64,000 nt of DNA from Microbacterium sp. CBA3102 (GTDB lineage: Bacteria; Actinomycetota; Actinomycetes; Actinomycetales; Microbacteriaceae): the NCBI RefSeq assembly GCF_007954505.1, contig NZ_CP042412.1:1550001-1614000 (forward strand), in the 5' to 3' direction. The position numbers and the translations under genes are program-made. This document shows positions 8,873 through 17,082 of the stretch, one piece after another. The notes below the pieces were generated by a model. It saw only the letters and a program-made list of their open reading frames with translations. It had not been told where the DNA came from and searched no databases. Each line of letters starts with the position of its first letter. The first letter of the stretch is position 1.

Positions 8873-9450
8873 TGGCCGAAGACGAGCCCGGCGGATTCAG
8901 CATCCTGTTCCCGCCGGGATGGACACGGTACTTCATCGATGATGAGGGGCGAAAAGCCCTGATCATGCGGATGTCGTCGCAGATTCGAGCGCTCGGTCGC
9001 CCCGATCTCGATGTCGAGGCGCGGATGCTGATCAGCCAGCAATGGAAGCAGATGCAGGCGCGGAGTGTCGGTGCGGTCTACCTTCCGGACGCGATGGGGG
9101 ACGACTCGACACCTCTGCCGATGTCATTCGCGCTGATCCAATACGTCGCTCGTCCCGGAGCCGATTTCGACTCGGCGTTCCGCGACATGGCGAAGGGGGC
9201 CGTCGAAGCTTTCGACACGTCGATCGGTCGGATTCTGCGGACCGAGAGCGAGCGCCGCGGCACAGACGAGCTCGCGGAGGTGATCGGGCGGCAGATCGAC
9301 TACGGCATCGCGCTTCCGAACCCGCGTGACCGTCGCGGCATGATCGTCTCGACCTCCATCACCACGCTCGACGACACGGCACCTGATCTGGTGCAGGGTC
9401 TGATCGAGCTCAGCGACACGGTCGTCGAGACGTTCCGGTGGCGTGCGTGA
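8872..9450 (+). CDS. T7SS-associated family A protein, copy 2
   Basis: A 192-residue paralogue of the protein at 7190, with the same opening (FSILFPPGW, then IDDEGRKAL), the same helical region (GRPDLDVEARM) and the same ending (VETFRWR). ATG 8872 overlaps the preceding stop and has AGGAAAG upstream; ATG 8848 is possible but would overlap the M2 gene by 25 bases. Similarity to copy 1 runs over the full length. Role unknown; inferred accessory to the T7SS cargo. Confidence 0.7.
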   Translation: MAEDEPGGFSILFPPGWTRYFIDDEGRKALIMRMSSQIRALGRPDLDVEARMLISQQWKQMQARSVGAVYLPDAMGDDSTPLPMSFALIQYVARPGADFDSAFRDMAKGAVEAFDTSIGRILRTESERRGTDELAEVIGRQIDYGIALPNPRDRRGMIVSTSITTLDDTAPDLVQGLIELSDTVVETFRWRA

Positions 9451-10007
9451 CCGGCTACCGGGTGCTGCCAGACCAAGCCGCCTGGCTGACACTTCCGCTC
9501 GAGTTCCCGTGGGAAGACTTCGTCGATGACGTCTCCTGGGCCGCCGAGGTCGCAGATGACAGAGCAGTTGCCGACGCGCCTGCGGCCGTCCGCACGGCGA
9601 TCGCCGAGAGCGCGCTCACTCTCGTGCGCGCCGAGCCGCCGCTTCCCGGCGTGCGGGAGCGTTTCTGGTGGCTCCCCTCGATCGGCGGATCGGTCGTGGT
9701 CGCGCATCTGACGGCCGTCGAACTCGACGAGTCGCTCCACGAGCAGCCCCTCGATTCCTTCGTCTTCCTCGGCGCGGGAGGAATGGTCCAGAACATCACC
9801 GAGGTCGAGGGAACCGCGTTCGACACGGCCCTGGACTGTGTGCTGCTCGTCCCGGTCGACGACACGACCATCGCGCTGAGGCGCCTTCTCGGACGGACGG
9901 CGCGGATGCTGCTCATGCTCGATGTGTTCGTCGATGACGGCGGTGCGCTCCACGAGGCGCAACACGATATCTCGGCGCTCTTCACCTCGATCGAAGTGGT
10001 GCACTGA
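9438..10007 (+). CDS. T7SS-associated family B protein, copy 2
   Basis: A 189-residue paralogue of the protein at 7750. It starts at GTG 9438 within the end of the A gene (GTG 9447 is an alternative), copying the overlap seen for copy 1. Shared landmarks are LEFPWEDF, PGVRERFWW, GGMVQNITEVEGTAFD and a final strand before the stop. It is the last gene of the module-1 operon: the next transcription unit begins at the palindrome at 10019, 12 bp after the stop. Function unknown. Confidence 0.7.
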   Translation: MACVTGYRVLPDQAAWLTLPLEFPWEDFVDDVSWAAEVADDRAVADAPAAVRTAIAESALTLVRAEPPLPGVRERFWWLPSIGGSVVVAHLTAVELDESLHEQPLDSFVFLGAGGMVQNITEVEGTAFDTALDCVLLVPVDDTTIALRRLLGRTARMLLMLDVFVDDGGALHEAQHDISALFTSIEVVH

Positions 10008-10018
10008 TCGTGCGCCTG

Positions 10019-10066
10019 GATGGGGAGTTGTCCCCATCGACGGTGTTTGTGGGGGCCGCGTAGGGT
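10019..10066 (+). promoter_or_regulatory. T7SS palindrome plus -10 box, copy 2 (WXG100 gene 1)
   Basis: GATGGGGA (10019-10026), spacer GTTG, TCCCCATC (10031-10038), then 22 bp to the -10-like hexamer TAGGGT (10061-10066). Layout and spacing match the other T7SS promoters. Confidence 0.75.
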
Positions 10067-10120
10067 GGTGGTATTCGGGCCGGAGGGGTCCGGTTCTTTC
10101 GATTTGCGGAGGTGTGGACG

Positions 10121-10408
10121 ATGGCCGATTTCGGTGCGTCTTATGCGGAGATGGAGCAGGTGGCGTCGTCGCTGTCGCAGGCTCGTGATGACATTCAGGG
10201 TCAGTTGGACACGCTGAAGGGTCAGGTGGACACTCTTCTGGGTGAGGACTTCAAGACGCAGCATGCGTCGGGGAAGTTCGGTGAGGGGTACACGGAGTTG
10301 ACGACGGGTCTGAAGACCGCGGTCGACGGTATCAATGACATGTCGGAGTCGTTGCTGGGGATGATGCGCGCGATCCAGGATCTGGATCAGCAGCTCGCCG
10401 GCAGCTGA
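10121..10408 (+). CDS. WXG100-family T7SS substrate, copy 1
   Basis: A 95-residue ESAT-6/CFP-10-like protein, two helices joined by a turn near residue 45. The usual Trp-X-Gly is replaced by a Phe-containing turn (GEDFKTQ), followed by the aromatic FGEGY segment seen in this subfamily. ATG 10121 follows a good Shine-Dalgarno (GGAGGTG, 10108-10114). The protein is identical to that at 14227. Codon use is richer in third-position T and in TTG than the neighbouring genes, which may mean transfer or an expression-related bias. It is expected to be exported as a dimer by the motor at 479. Confidence 0.88.
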   Translation: MADFGASYAEMEQVASSLSQARDDIQGQLDTLKGQVDTLLGEDFKTQHASGKFGEGYTELTTGLKTAVDGINDMSESLLGMMRAIQDLDQQLAGS

Positions 10409-10429
10409 CGAACGGCACGGTTTCACGGA

Positions 10430-10455
10430 GAGGGTCGACCAGGTGGTCGGCCCTC
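10430..10455 (+). terminator. hairpin terminator after WXG100 gene 1
   Basis: An 11-bp stem (arms 10430-10440 and 10445-10455, one G-U pair) closes a 4-base loop AGGT and is followed by TTCGTCGTC. It is part of the duplicated cassette. Confidence 0.7.
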
Positions 10456-10530
10456 TTCGTCGTCACCCGCCCGACGGCGGCCCGTGTGAGATGTCGGCCC
10501 GCCAAGTGGCAGTGAGCCCCTCCGATCCCA

Positions 10531-10536
10531 TAAGGT
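10531..10536 (+). promoter_or_regulatory. -10 box of a leaderless promoter for the gene at 10543
   Basis: TAAGGT is followed by six bases and then the GTG start, so transcription should begin at or next to the start codon. Confidence 0.6.
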
Positions 10537-10542
10537 GGCCGA

Positions 10543-11043
10543 GTGAATCAGACGGACAGGTCCCGCATCTCGGGCCGCCGTTGCGACTGCGGCTACCTCG
10601 CCACCGGTACGCCGCCTGCGAGGCTCTGCTTCGACTGTGGAGATCGCGCGCTGGCCGATTGGGTCGCTGAGGAGAAGAGCGTGCTCGGGCCCCTGCCGGG
10701 CTACGCGGTCGAGGTGGCGGAGATCATCCGCGACGCGGCGAAGAACCAGGCGGCGGCGATCAAGAAGCGCTCGAATGAACCCTTCGCCGAAGCCGCACGC
10801 GAGCGGAGCCAGGCGGCCCGGCGTCTTTCGCGGGTCCGCCGTGCCCACCGCCGCGAGCTGGACGGGGTCTCTCTGGACCGCTGGCAGGCGGCTGCCGCCC
10901 TGCTCGGCAGTGACCCCCGGGAGTTGTTCCGCAAGGAGTCCAAGCGCTTCGTGAAGCGTGGTCTCGGAGCGGCGCAGCTGACGGCCTTGGGCGCCGATGC
11001 GATGCAGATCGTCGTCAAGACCGCACAGGAGAAAAGACGCTGA
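10543..11043 (+). CDS. hypothetical protein with Cys-rich N-terminus
   Basis: A 166-residue, strongly basic protein. The first 35 residues carry two cysteine pairs (CDCG and CFDCG) that could form a zinc ribbon. The rest is helical and Lys/Arg-rich, suggesting nucleic acid or ribosome contact. It starts at GTG 10543 with a leaderless -10 box and lacks the T7SS palindrome, so it is regulated separately from the genes around it. No family is recognised; its place between two T7SS units may be incidental. Confidence 0.65.
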   Translation: MNQTDRSRISGRRCDCGYLATGTPPARLCFDCGDRALADWVAEEKSVLGPLPGYAVEVAEIIRDAAKNQAAAIKKRSNEPFAEAARERSQAARRLSRVRRAHRRELDGVSLDRWQAAAALLGSDPRELFRKESKRFVKRGLGAAQLTALGADAMQIVVKTAQEKRR

Positions 11044-11050
11044 TCGAGTG

Positions 11051-11096
11051 TGGGGACTTCTCCCCATCGCCTGAGCGGCATGGTGACCGCTATCGT
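11051..11096 (+). promoter_or_regulatory. T7SS palindrome variant plus -10 box, copy 3 (module 2)
   Basis: TGGGGA (11051-11056), spacer CTTC, TCCCCA (11061-11066, continuing TC to 11068), then exactly 22 bp to TATCGT at 11091-11096. The sequence has diverged from the other copies but arm core and spacing are kept, which argues for function. Confidence 0.7.
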
Positions 11097-11121
11097 CGAA
11101 TCCGGCGAGGGAGGACCACTG

Positions 11122-11478
11122 ATGGCGGGCAATGACGGGATGCTGCTTCCGATGAGCGAGCTGCAGGAGATGTCACAGCAGATCACTTCGATCATCACCG
11201 AGTTCGAGTCGGCCAGCGCGCGACAGGGAGATGTCCAAGAAGCGGTCGGTCGACCCGCCGGCGATGGACGACTGCGCGACCGCTGCCACTCCTTCGAGGG
11301 CAGCTGGAACGACAGCCGGGACAAACTCCTCAGCAAGCTCCGCACGGTGAGCGAGCGCGTGCAGGGAACGATCGACGAGACGCAGCAGGCCGACGTCGAC
11401 CTCGCGAGCCAGATGGAGCCGTCTTCCCCGTCGAGTCAGCCGGCGGGGCGGGGCCCCGGCGCTGCCCAGGCAGTCTAG
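11122..11478 (+). CDS. small helical T7SS adaptor/WXG100-like protein, module 2
   Basis: A 118-residue paralogue of the protein at 5090, with the shared core (EFxxA, GRPAGDGRL, SFEGSWND, RDKL). It has no signal peptide and ends in a Ser/Pro/Ala/Gly-rich tail. ATG 11122 follows GAGGGAGGA (11107-11115). The next gene, nine bases downstream, encodes the partner effector-like protein. Inferred role: pairing with and targeting that protein to the T7SS. Confidence 0.72.
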   Translation: MAGNDGMLLPMSELQEMSQQITSIITEFESASARQGDVQEAVGRPAGDGRLRDRCHSFEGSWNDSRDKLLSKLRTVSERVQGTIDETQQADVDLASQMEPSSPSSQPAGRGPGAAQAV

Positions 11479-11487
11479 GAGAACAAC

Positions 11488-12804
11488 ATGCAGACGACCA
11501 GAGGGCGCACGGTCGAGGTCATCGCCGGGAACCCCGGCGACATCGACGCCAGAGCCACGCAGATCTCCGATCTCGCTGACGACATGTTGTCCGCTGCGGC
11601 GACACTGCGTGGGATCGGCGATGGCAGCATCCGTGGCAAGGGCTATGCCATGGACAAGATCCGCGAGGTCGTGGACGACTCGCACAAGGACCTCAAGGAG
11701 GCGGGCGAGCGCTATCGCCCGGCAGGGACCGTTCTCAGTCGCTACGCGACCGCGCTGTCGACGGCGCAACAGCAGATGGCCACGATCGTCTCGGACTGCG
11801 AGACCTCTTTGAGTGCGGTTCAGTCGGCCCAAGGTGACGCTTCGGATGCACAGGGCGCGTTCAGCAGCTTCCGCACCGAGGTCGCCGCTGCCCCTCCCGC
11901 TCCCGAGGAGCAGGATGCGAGCGCGCAGCAGAGCGACCGACTCGAGCAGGCGGCTGCGAGTGCGGCGCTCGCGCTCTCGCAGGCGAGGGAGACGCACGCC
12001 GAGAACCTCCGTGCCTACGACGGCGTCTTCGAGACGTGGGAGGGCGCCTACGAGACGGCCGTGAGCGACCTCGAGGATGCCAACAAGATCGGCGAGGACT
12101 CCACCTGGGAGAACATCGCCGGCGTCCTCGCCGTCGTCGCTGAAGTGCTCAGCTGGGTCGGACTCGGTCTCGCCGTCCTCGGCCTGATCATCGGCGGCCC
12201 TTTCATTGCCGCGCTCGCCGTGATCGTCGCCGTCGCGTCGCTGCTCGTCACGGTCGCTCTCATGTTCGACGGGCGCAAAGGCATCGGCGACCTGTTGTGG
12301 TCGGTGGTGGGTATCCTCCCCATCGGCAAGCTCGGCCTGCTGTTCAAGAAGGGCGGACAGTTGAAATTCCTCGGGGAGATCGGCAAAGGCATCGCGAAGC
12401 CGTTCCAACAGGTCAAGGGCCTCCGGGGGCTCCAGTTCGCCCCGCGCAGCGGATGGCGCGCCGACTGGCTGCCGAAGTTCGATGCTTTCGCCGGTCGGGT
12501 GTCCGGCGTCAAGATGACCGGCCCTTTCTCGTTGAAGGGGATGCTCGACCGATTCGTCGGCGGTACCGGGCGCTCCTTCACGATCGCGTTCACGGACGCT
12601 GTCGGGTCGGCGCCGAAGCAGGCCATGGGAACCCAGCTGTTCAGCCAGTTGCCGACGGCGTTGCAGAATGTCGTCGGCGGAGCACCGACGACGTTCGAGC
12701 AGGTCTTCAACGTGTACAAGTGGATCGACCGCGGTGTGTCGGCGACGGGCGGACGCCCTTCCGGCGCCCTCTCGCCCGCGGGTGCCATCAATGGGCTGTT
12801 CTGA
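11488..12804 (+). CDS. T7SS effector-like protein with central hydrophobic segment, module 2
   Basis: A 438-residue protein with the same plan as that at 5419: a helical region of about 200 residues starting with GNPGDIDAR, two hydrophobic helices at about 211-262, and a 175-residue C-terminal region. The C-terminal part is Gly/Phe/Lys-rich (several KG and FKK segments) and differs from the module-1 counterpart, while the N-termini are alike. Variable C-termini on a shared export region are typical of polymorphic toxins, but no catalytic motif is visible. AGGAGAA lies just before ATG 11488. Confidence 0.7.
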   Translation: MQTTRGRTVEVIAGNPGDIDARATQISDLADDMLSAAATLRGIGDGSIRGKGYAMDKIREVVDDSHKDLKEAGERYRPAGTVLSRYATALSTAQQQMATIVSDCETSLSAVQSAQGDASDAQGAFSSFRTEVAAAPPAPEEQDASAQQSDRLEQAAASAALALSQARETHAENLRAYDGVFETWEGAYETAVSDLEDANKIGEDSTWENIAGVLAVVAEVLSWVGLGLAVLGLIIGGPFIAALAVIVAVASLLVTVALMFDGRKGIGDLLWSVVGILPIGKLGLLFKKGGQLKFLGEIGKGIAKPFQQVKGLRGLQFAPRSGWRADWLPKFDAFAGRVSGVKMTGPFSLKGMLDRFVGGTGRSFTIAFTDAVGSAPKQAMGTQLFSQLPTALQNVVGGAPTTFEQVFNVYKWIDRGVSATGGRPSGALSPAGAINGLF

Positions 12805-12805
12805 G

Positions 12806-13405
12806 ATGGGCGAGTCACTGTCGGAATCCGGGTGGGATCTGAACTACGACGCCGCGTTGTTCATCCCCCTTCCCTCGGCGGAGGAGCTCGCCGCCGATCC
12901 GGAGCGCGGGCCGATGTGGGTCGGGGAGGTTCTCGAGCACTACGCGGCGTCGGCACCGCTGACCGAAGGCGATCGCCAGGGTCTGACGGTGACCGCCGAG
13001 GCACTCCTGAGCATGGCCGAGCCGTTCGTGATGCGCCTGTGGTTCGCTCCGCCTGGGTTCTACAGCGATGTGCTGGTGAGCCTTGTGGTGACCGACGCCG
13101 AAGGGGACTCGGCGAGAGAGATCGTCCAGCGTGTGACCGAGAATCCGGGAGCGACCGCGCCCGACGGGATCGCCATCGAGTCGGATACGCATGGCTCAGG
13201 AGTTCTGATCCGCCGCACCGCCGGAGTGCAGGCTCAAGACTCGAGCGCACTGCTGGTCGCCCAGTGGGATCTGCTGCTCCACGTGCACGGTGTGCTCATC
13301 GCCGCCAACGTCATGGCCACCACGCTTCCGGTGCTTGCCCAGCTCGAGGGTGAGCTGCTGGCCCTCGTCGAAGGCATCGTGCTCCCCGACGCCGTCATCG
13401 CATGA
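12806..13405 (+). CDS. T7SS-associated family B-like protein, module 2
   Basis: A 199-residue soluble protein starting at ATG 12806, one base after the effector stop. It opens with ALFIPLPSAEE, has an Ala/Leu-rich middle and a strand-rich end, and lacks signal peptide or membrane helices. It occupies the place of family B and shares its general pattern (an IPLP strand near the start, paired strands, a helix close to the end), but similarity is weak, so family membership is tentative. In module 2 the order is B then A, opposite to module 1. Confidence 0.6.
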   Translation: MGESLSESGWDLNYDAALFIPLPSAEELAADPERGPMWVGEVLEHYAASAPLTEGDRQGLTVTAEALLSMAEPFVMRLWFAPPGFYSDVLVSLVVTDAEGDSAREIVQRVTENPGATAPDGIAIESDTHGSGVLIRRTAGVQAQDSSALLVAQWDLLLHVHGVLIAANVMATTLPVLAQLEGELLALVEGIVLPDAVIA

Positions 13406-13441
13406 TGCCGTCTCGGGGGCTTTTCCTGTGAGGATGGGGAG

Positions 13442-14080
13442 ATGAACGATCTTCGTGTGGAGCTGCGGTACGGCATCCCCCCGTTCCGAATCGCGCTGCC
13501 GCCGGGGTGGCATCGAAGGGCTGCGTCGACGGCAACCGAGAAGGCTGACCTCGCGCGTGCATCGGAGCTGTTCCGCCAAGCCGGACGCCCCGATCTCGAG
13601 GCACAGTATCGGGCGATGATGGCCCGTGTGCGTCAGGGCATGACGAGGGCGAAGGTGTTCGCGATCTACCGGCAGGAGGATGTCGAAGCCGACGAACTCC
13701 TGCCGATGTCGATCACGGCGTCGGCGGTCGATGGCGAGGGTGGCCGCAATCTCGACGCCTGGATCACGGATGCGTTCCGGCTGCGTGGAGCGAGCTTCCT
13801 CGAGGATGCCAAGCATGTCGTGCGGTGGGAGGGCCCGGCGGCCCAGGCGCCCCGTGGCGCGGATCTCGAACAGGTGACCGGACGAACGATCACGTACGCC
13901 CTGCCGGTGCCGGAGACCGACCGCACGCGCGCGCTGGTGTTCACGACGACCATCCTCACGCCAGACGGTGGCGGGATCTCCGACGAAGCGATTCAGGGCA
14001 TGACACTGCTCAGCGATCTGATGATCTCCACCGTTGCGTGGGAGCAGGCGATGCCGGAGACGGTTCCGGGCTCGGTGTGA
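13442..14080 (+). CDS. T7SS-associated family A protein, module 2
   Basis: A 212-residue protein with the family A signature: FRIALPPGW near residue 17, then a helical part containing AGRPDLEAQ, LLPMSIT near residue 90, and a long final helix followed by STVAWE. It is a longer relative of the proteins at 7190 and 8872. The Shine-Dalgarno AGGATGGGGAG precedes ATG 13442. It closes module 2; the cassette with WXG100 copy 2 follows. Function unknown. Confidence 0.68.
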   Translation: MNDLRVELRYGIPPFRIALPPGWHRRAASTATEKADLARASELFRQAGRPDLEAQYRAMMARVRQGMTRAKVFAIYRQEDVEADELLPMSITASAVDGEGGRNLDAWITDAFRLRGASFLEDAKHVVRWEGPAAQAPRGADLEQVTGRTITYALPVPETDRTRALVFTTTILTPDGGGISDEAIQGMTLLSDLMISTVAWEQAMPETVPGSV

Positions 14081-14124
14081 GCGACTGCGGCTTTGTTCCG
14101 CCATCCGGTGGGGGACGGGTCGGT

Positions 14125-14172
14125 GATGGGGAGTTGTCCCCATCGACGGTGTTTGTGGGTGCCGCGTAGGGT
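14125..14172 (+). promoter_or_regulatory. T7SS palindrome plus -10 box, copy 4 (WXG100 gene 2)
   Basis: GATGGGGA (14125-14132), GTTG, TCCCCATC (14137-14144), then 22 bp to TAGGGT (14167-14172), as at the other three promoters. Confidence 0.75.
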
Positions 14173-14226
14173 GGTGGTATTCGGGCCGGAGGGGTCCGGT
14201 TCTTTCGATTTGCGGAGGTGTGGACG

Positions 14227-14514
14227 ATGGCCGATTTCGGTGCGTCTTATGCAGAGATGGAGCAGGTGGCGTCGTCGCTGTCGCAGGCTCGTGATGACAT
14301 TCAGGGGCAGTTGGACACGTTGAAGGGTCAGGTGGACACTCTTCTGGGTGAGGACTTCAAGACGCAGCATGCGTCGGGGAAGTTCGGTGAGGGGTACACG
14401 GAGTTGACGACGGGTCTGAAGACCGCGGTCGACGGTATCAATGACATGTCGGAGTCGTTGCTCGGGATGATGCGTGCGATCCAGGATCTGGATCAGCAGC
14501 TCGCCGGCAGCTGA
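14227..14514 (+). CDS. WXG100-family T7SS substrate, copy 2
   Basis: A 95-residue protein identical to that at 10121, preceded by the same Shine-Dalgarno. The two genes differ by five silent changes. Keeping two identical copies, each with its own full promoter, suggests either a dose requirement for this substrate or recent duplication. The Trp-X-Gly turn is replaced by a Phe-containing one, as in copy 1. Confidence 0.88.
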   Translation: MADFGASYAEMEQVASSLSQARDDIQGQLDTLKGQVDTLLGEDFKTQHASGKFGEGYTELTTGLKTAVDGINDMSESLLGMMRAIQDLDQQLAGS

Positions 14515-14535
14515 CGAACGGCACGGTTTCACGGA

Positions 14536-14561
14536 GAGGGTCGACCAGGTGGTCGGCCCTC
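14536..14561 (+). terminator. hairpin terminator after WXG100 gene 2
   Basis: Same 11-bp stem and AGGT loop as at 10430-10455, in the second cassette copy. It lies just before the end of the convergent gene. Confidence 0.7.
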
Positions 14562-14568
14562 TTCGTCG

Positions 14569-15036
14569 TCAGCGTGCGGCGTCGGCGAGGTGCCGGGCGT
14601 CGTGGCCCAGGACCTTCACGATGATCCCGTGGCGGCGCAGTTCTGAGACGGTGCGGGCGCCCTCTTCGGCGTCGCGGCCGAGAGCCTTGATGTTCACGAC
14701 GACCAGCACATCGCCGTGTGTCAGAGTCGCGATGAGACGCGCGAGACGGTCGTTCCAGCTCTCCAGGATGTCGGGTGCCGGGTGACGGAACCCCTCGATC
14801 GGCACGCCGAAGCGGGTGAGGTCTTCGCGCTGCTTGACGACCGACGGCATGCCCTCCCGAGCGACGACGAGACCGACCAGGCGCGAGCCGTCAGGGCGTG
14901 CGGTCCAGAAGTTGCGGTTCTGCTGCAACTCGGTGAAGCACTTCGGGCAAGCCGCGGCATCATGAGGCAGGTGCAACGGGCTCGTCAGCGCCTCATCGAC
15001 GGCAGTCGCATTCATGGGATCGATCGTCTCGCTCAT
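14569..15036 (-). CDS. resolvase-like (serine recombinase N-terminal domain) protein
   Basis: A 155-residue protein starting at 15036 with GGAGGTG upstream. After a segment with one Cys pair (CPKCF), residues 55-145 follow the resolvase N-terminal fold: an opening strand (GLVVAREG), then DVLVVVNIKALGRDAEEG, close to the LxRLGR segment of the family, and a final ELRRHGIIVKVL. The first strand lacks the catalytic Ser-containing ARVS motif, and there is no DNA-binding tail, so recombination activity is unlikely. It may be a regulatory or domesticated relic. It stands at the boundary of the T7SS island, which is suggestive but not proof of past mobility. Confidence 0.6.
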   Translation of the reverse strand: MSETIDPMNATAVDEALTSPLHLPHDAAACPKCFTELQQNRNFWTARPDGSRLVGLVVAREGMPSVVKQREDLTRFGVPIEGFRHPAPDILESWNDRLARLIATLTHGDVLVVVNIKALGRDAEEGARTVSELRRHGIIVKVLGHDARHLADAAR

Positions 15037-15090
15037 CGCGCACCTCCGGCATCCATTCTGCCCTGTCGGACGGCGCCGCGGCGACCGGAT

Positions 15091-16080
<990 letters not shown>

Positions 16081-16086
16081 GCCCCG

Positions 16087-16127
16087 AGCATACGTCCGAT
16101 CACGCCGGTCGTCCCTCGGAGTACCCT
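16087..16127. promoter_or_regulatory. divergent pair of leaderless -10 boxes (mdh and metallopeptidase)
   Basis: On the minus strand TATGCT (16087-16092) lies six bases before the mdh ATG. On the plus strand TACCCT (16122-16127) lies six bases before ATG 16134. The 53-bp gap therefore holds two face-away promoters whose upstream regions overlap. Confidence 0.6.
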
Positions 16128-16133
16128 CGTCGC

Positions 16134-17012
16134 ATGACCTTCAATCCCGACGCCGACATCTCGGGCAACACGACCCGTCGACGCGGTCGCACCGCAGCCA
16201 TCGCCGGAGGTGCGGGAGTGGGCGTGCTCGGCATCATCGCGCTCATCGCGGGCCCCCTCCTCGGCATCGACCTGACCGGGCTGCTCGGGGGTGGGGCGCC
16301 GAGCGGGAGCGGCGAGCCCGTCGGGGGATCGGTCATCGAGAACTGCGACACCGGCGCGGATGCGAACGCGGACATCGACTGCCGGATGGCCGGCGCGCAG
16401 CTCGCGCTCGATGACTTCTGGGCGGAGAACGTCGAAGGGTATCGCGCGCCGCAGATGATCGTGGTCGACGGCTCCACACCCACGCAGTGCGGAACGGCGT
16501 CCAATGCCGTCGGACCGTTCTACTGCCCGCCCGAGGAGGGGGTCTACGTGGACCCCACGTTCTTCCAGCTCATGCAGCAGCAGTTCGGGGCGTCCGCCGG
16601 TGACCTTGCTCAGCTCTACATCGTCGGGCACGAGTGGGGCCACCACATCCAGAACATCACGGGCGACATGGACCGCTACCCGAACAACGGGACGGGCCCG
16701 GGCAGCAACGGGGTGCGGATGGAACTGCAGGCGGATTGCTACGCCGGGGCCTGGATCGGCCGGATCTCGGAGGAGACCGACAGCAAGGGTGTCCCGTACC
16801 TGAAGCCGACCACCGAGGCGCAACGGGTCGACGCCCTGAACGCGGCGGCAGCGGTCGGTGACGACAACATCCAGGCGCAGTCCGGTTTCGTGAACCCGGA
16901 GAGCTGGACGCACGGCTCCAGTGATCAGCGTCAGCGCTGGTTCGCCGAGGGGTACCAGAACGGGCTGGGCGCCTGCGGCCAGGTGTTCACCCTCGCCGAA
17001 GGTGACCTCTAG
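16134..17012 (+). CDS. YpfJ-type neutral zinc metallopeptidase
   Basis: A 292-residue membrane-anchored putative zinc metallopeptidase. One hydrophobic segment at about 20-48 serves as an N-terminal anchor, followed by a Gly-rich linker. The zinc site HEWGHH is near residue 165 and the family's [11 protein letters not shown] motif near 200, with the C-terminal WFxxGYxxG region ([10 protein letters not shown]). Substrates of this family are not established. The leaderless -10 box supports ATG 16134. Confidence 0.88.
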   Translation: MTFNPDADISGNTTRRRGRTAAIAGGAGVGVLGIIALIAGPLLGIDLTGLLGGGAPSGSGEPVGGSVIENCDTGADANADIDCRMAGAQLALDDFWAENVEGYRAPQMIVVDGSTPTQCGTASNAVGPFYCPPEEGVYVDPTFFQLMQQQFGASAGDLAQLYIVGHEWGHHIQNITGDMDRYPNNGTGPGSNGVRMELQADCYAGAWIGRISEETDSKGVPYLKPTTEAQRVDALNAAAAVGDDNIQAQSGFVNPESWTHGSSDQRQRWFAEGYQNGLGACGQVFTLAEGDL

Positions 17013-17082
17013 CAAAGGGGCACCCGCGAGGCAGGTCCGTTACGGTGGAAGAGGCAGTACTGCACGACCGGCTGGGGGGCCG

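Larger units (their letters stand above)
10019..10465 (+). repeat. 447-bp direct repeat cassette, copy 1 (promoter, WXG100 gene, terminator)
   Basis: This stretch matches 14125-14571 base for base with six substitutions and no gaps. It begins exactly at the first base of the regulatory palindrome and ends just past the terminator hairpin. Flanks are unrelated. Of the six differences, one lies in the promoter spacer and five are synonymous changes in the gene. The exact functional boundaries suggest a self-contained cassette that was duplicated recently or is kept alike by gene conversion. Confidence 0.95.
14125..14571 (+). repeat. 447-bp direct repeat cassette, copy 2
   Basis: Second copy of 10019-10465 with six substitutions. 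Its last bases (14569-14571) are also the stop codon of the convergent gene on the minus strand, so the cassette end abuts unrelated coding sequence. Confidence 0.95.

Noticed and set aside
14569..15036. Active integrase of a mobile island
   Set aside because: The catalytic serine motif and DNA-binding domain are missing, and no attachment repeats are seen flanking 1-15 kb apart from the WXG100 cassettes.
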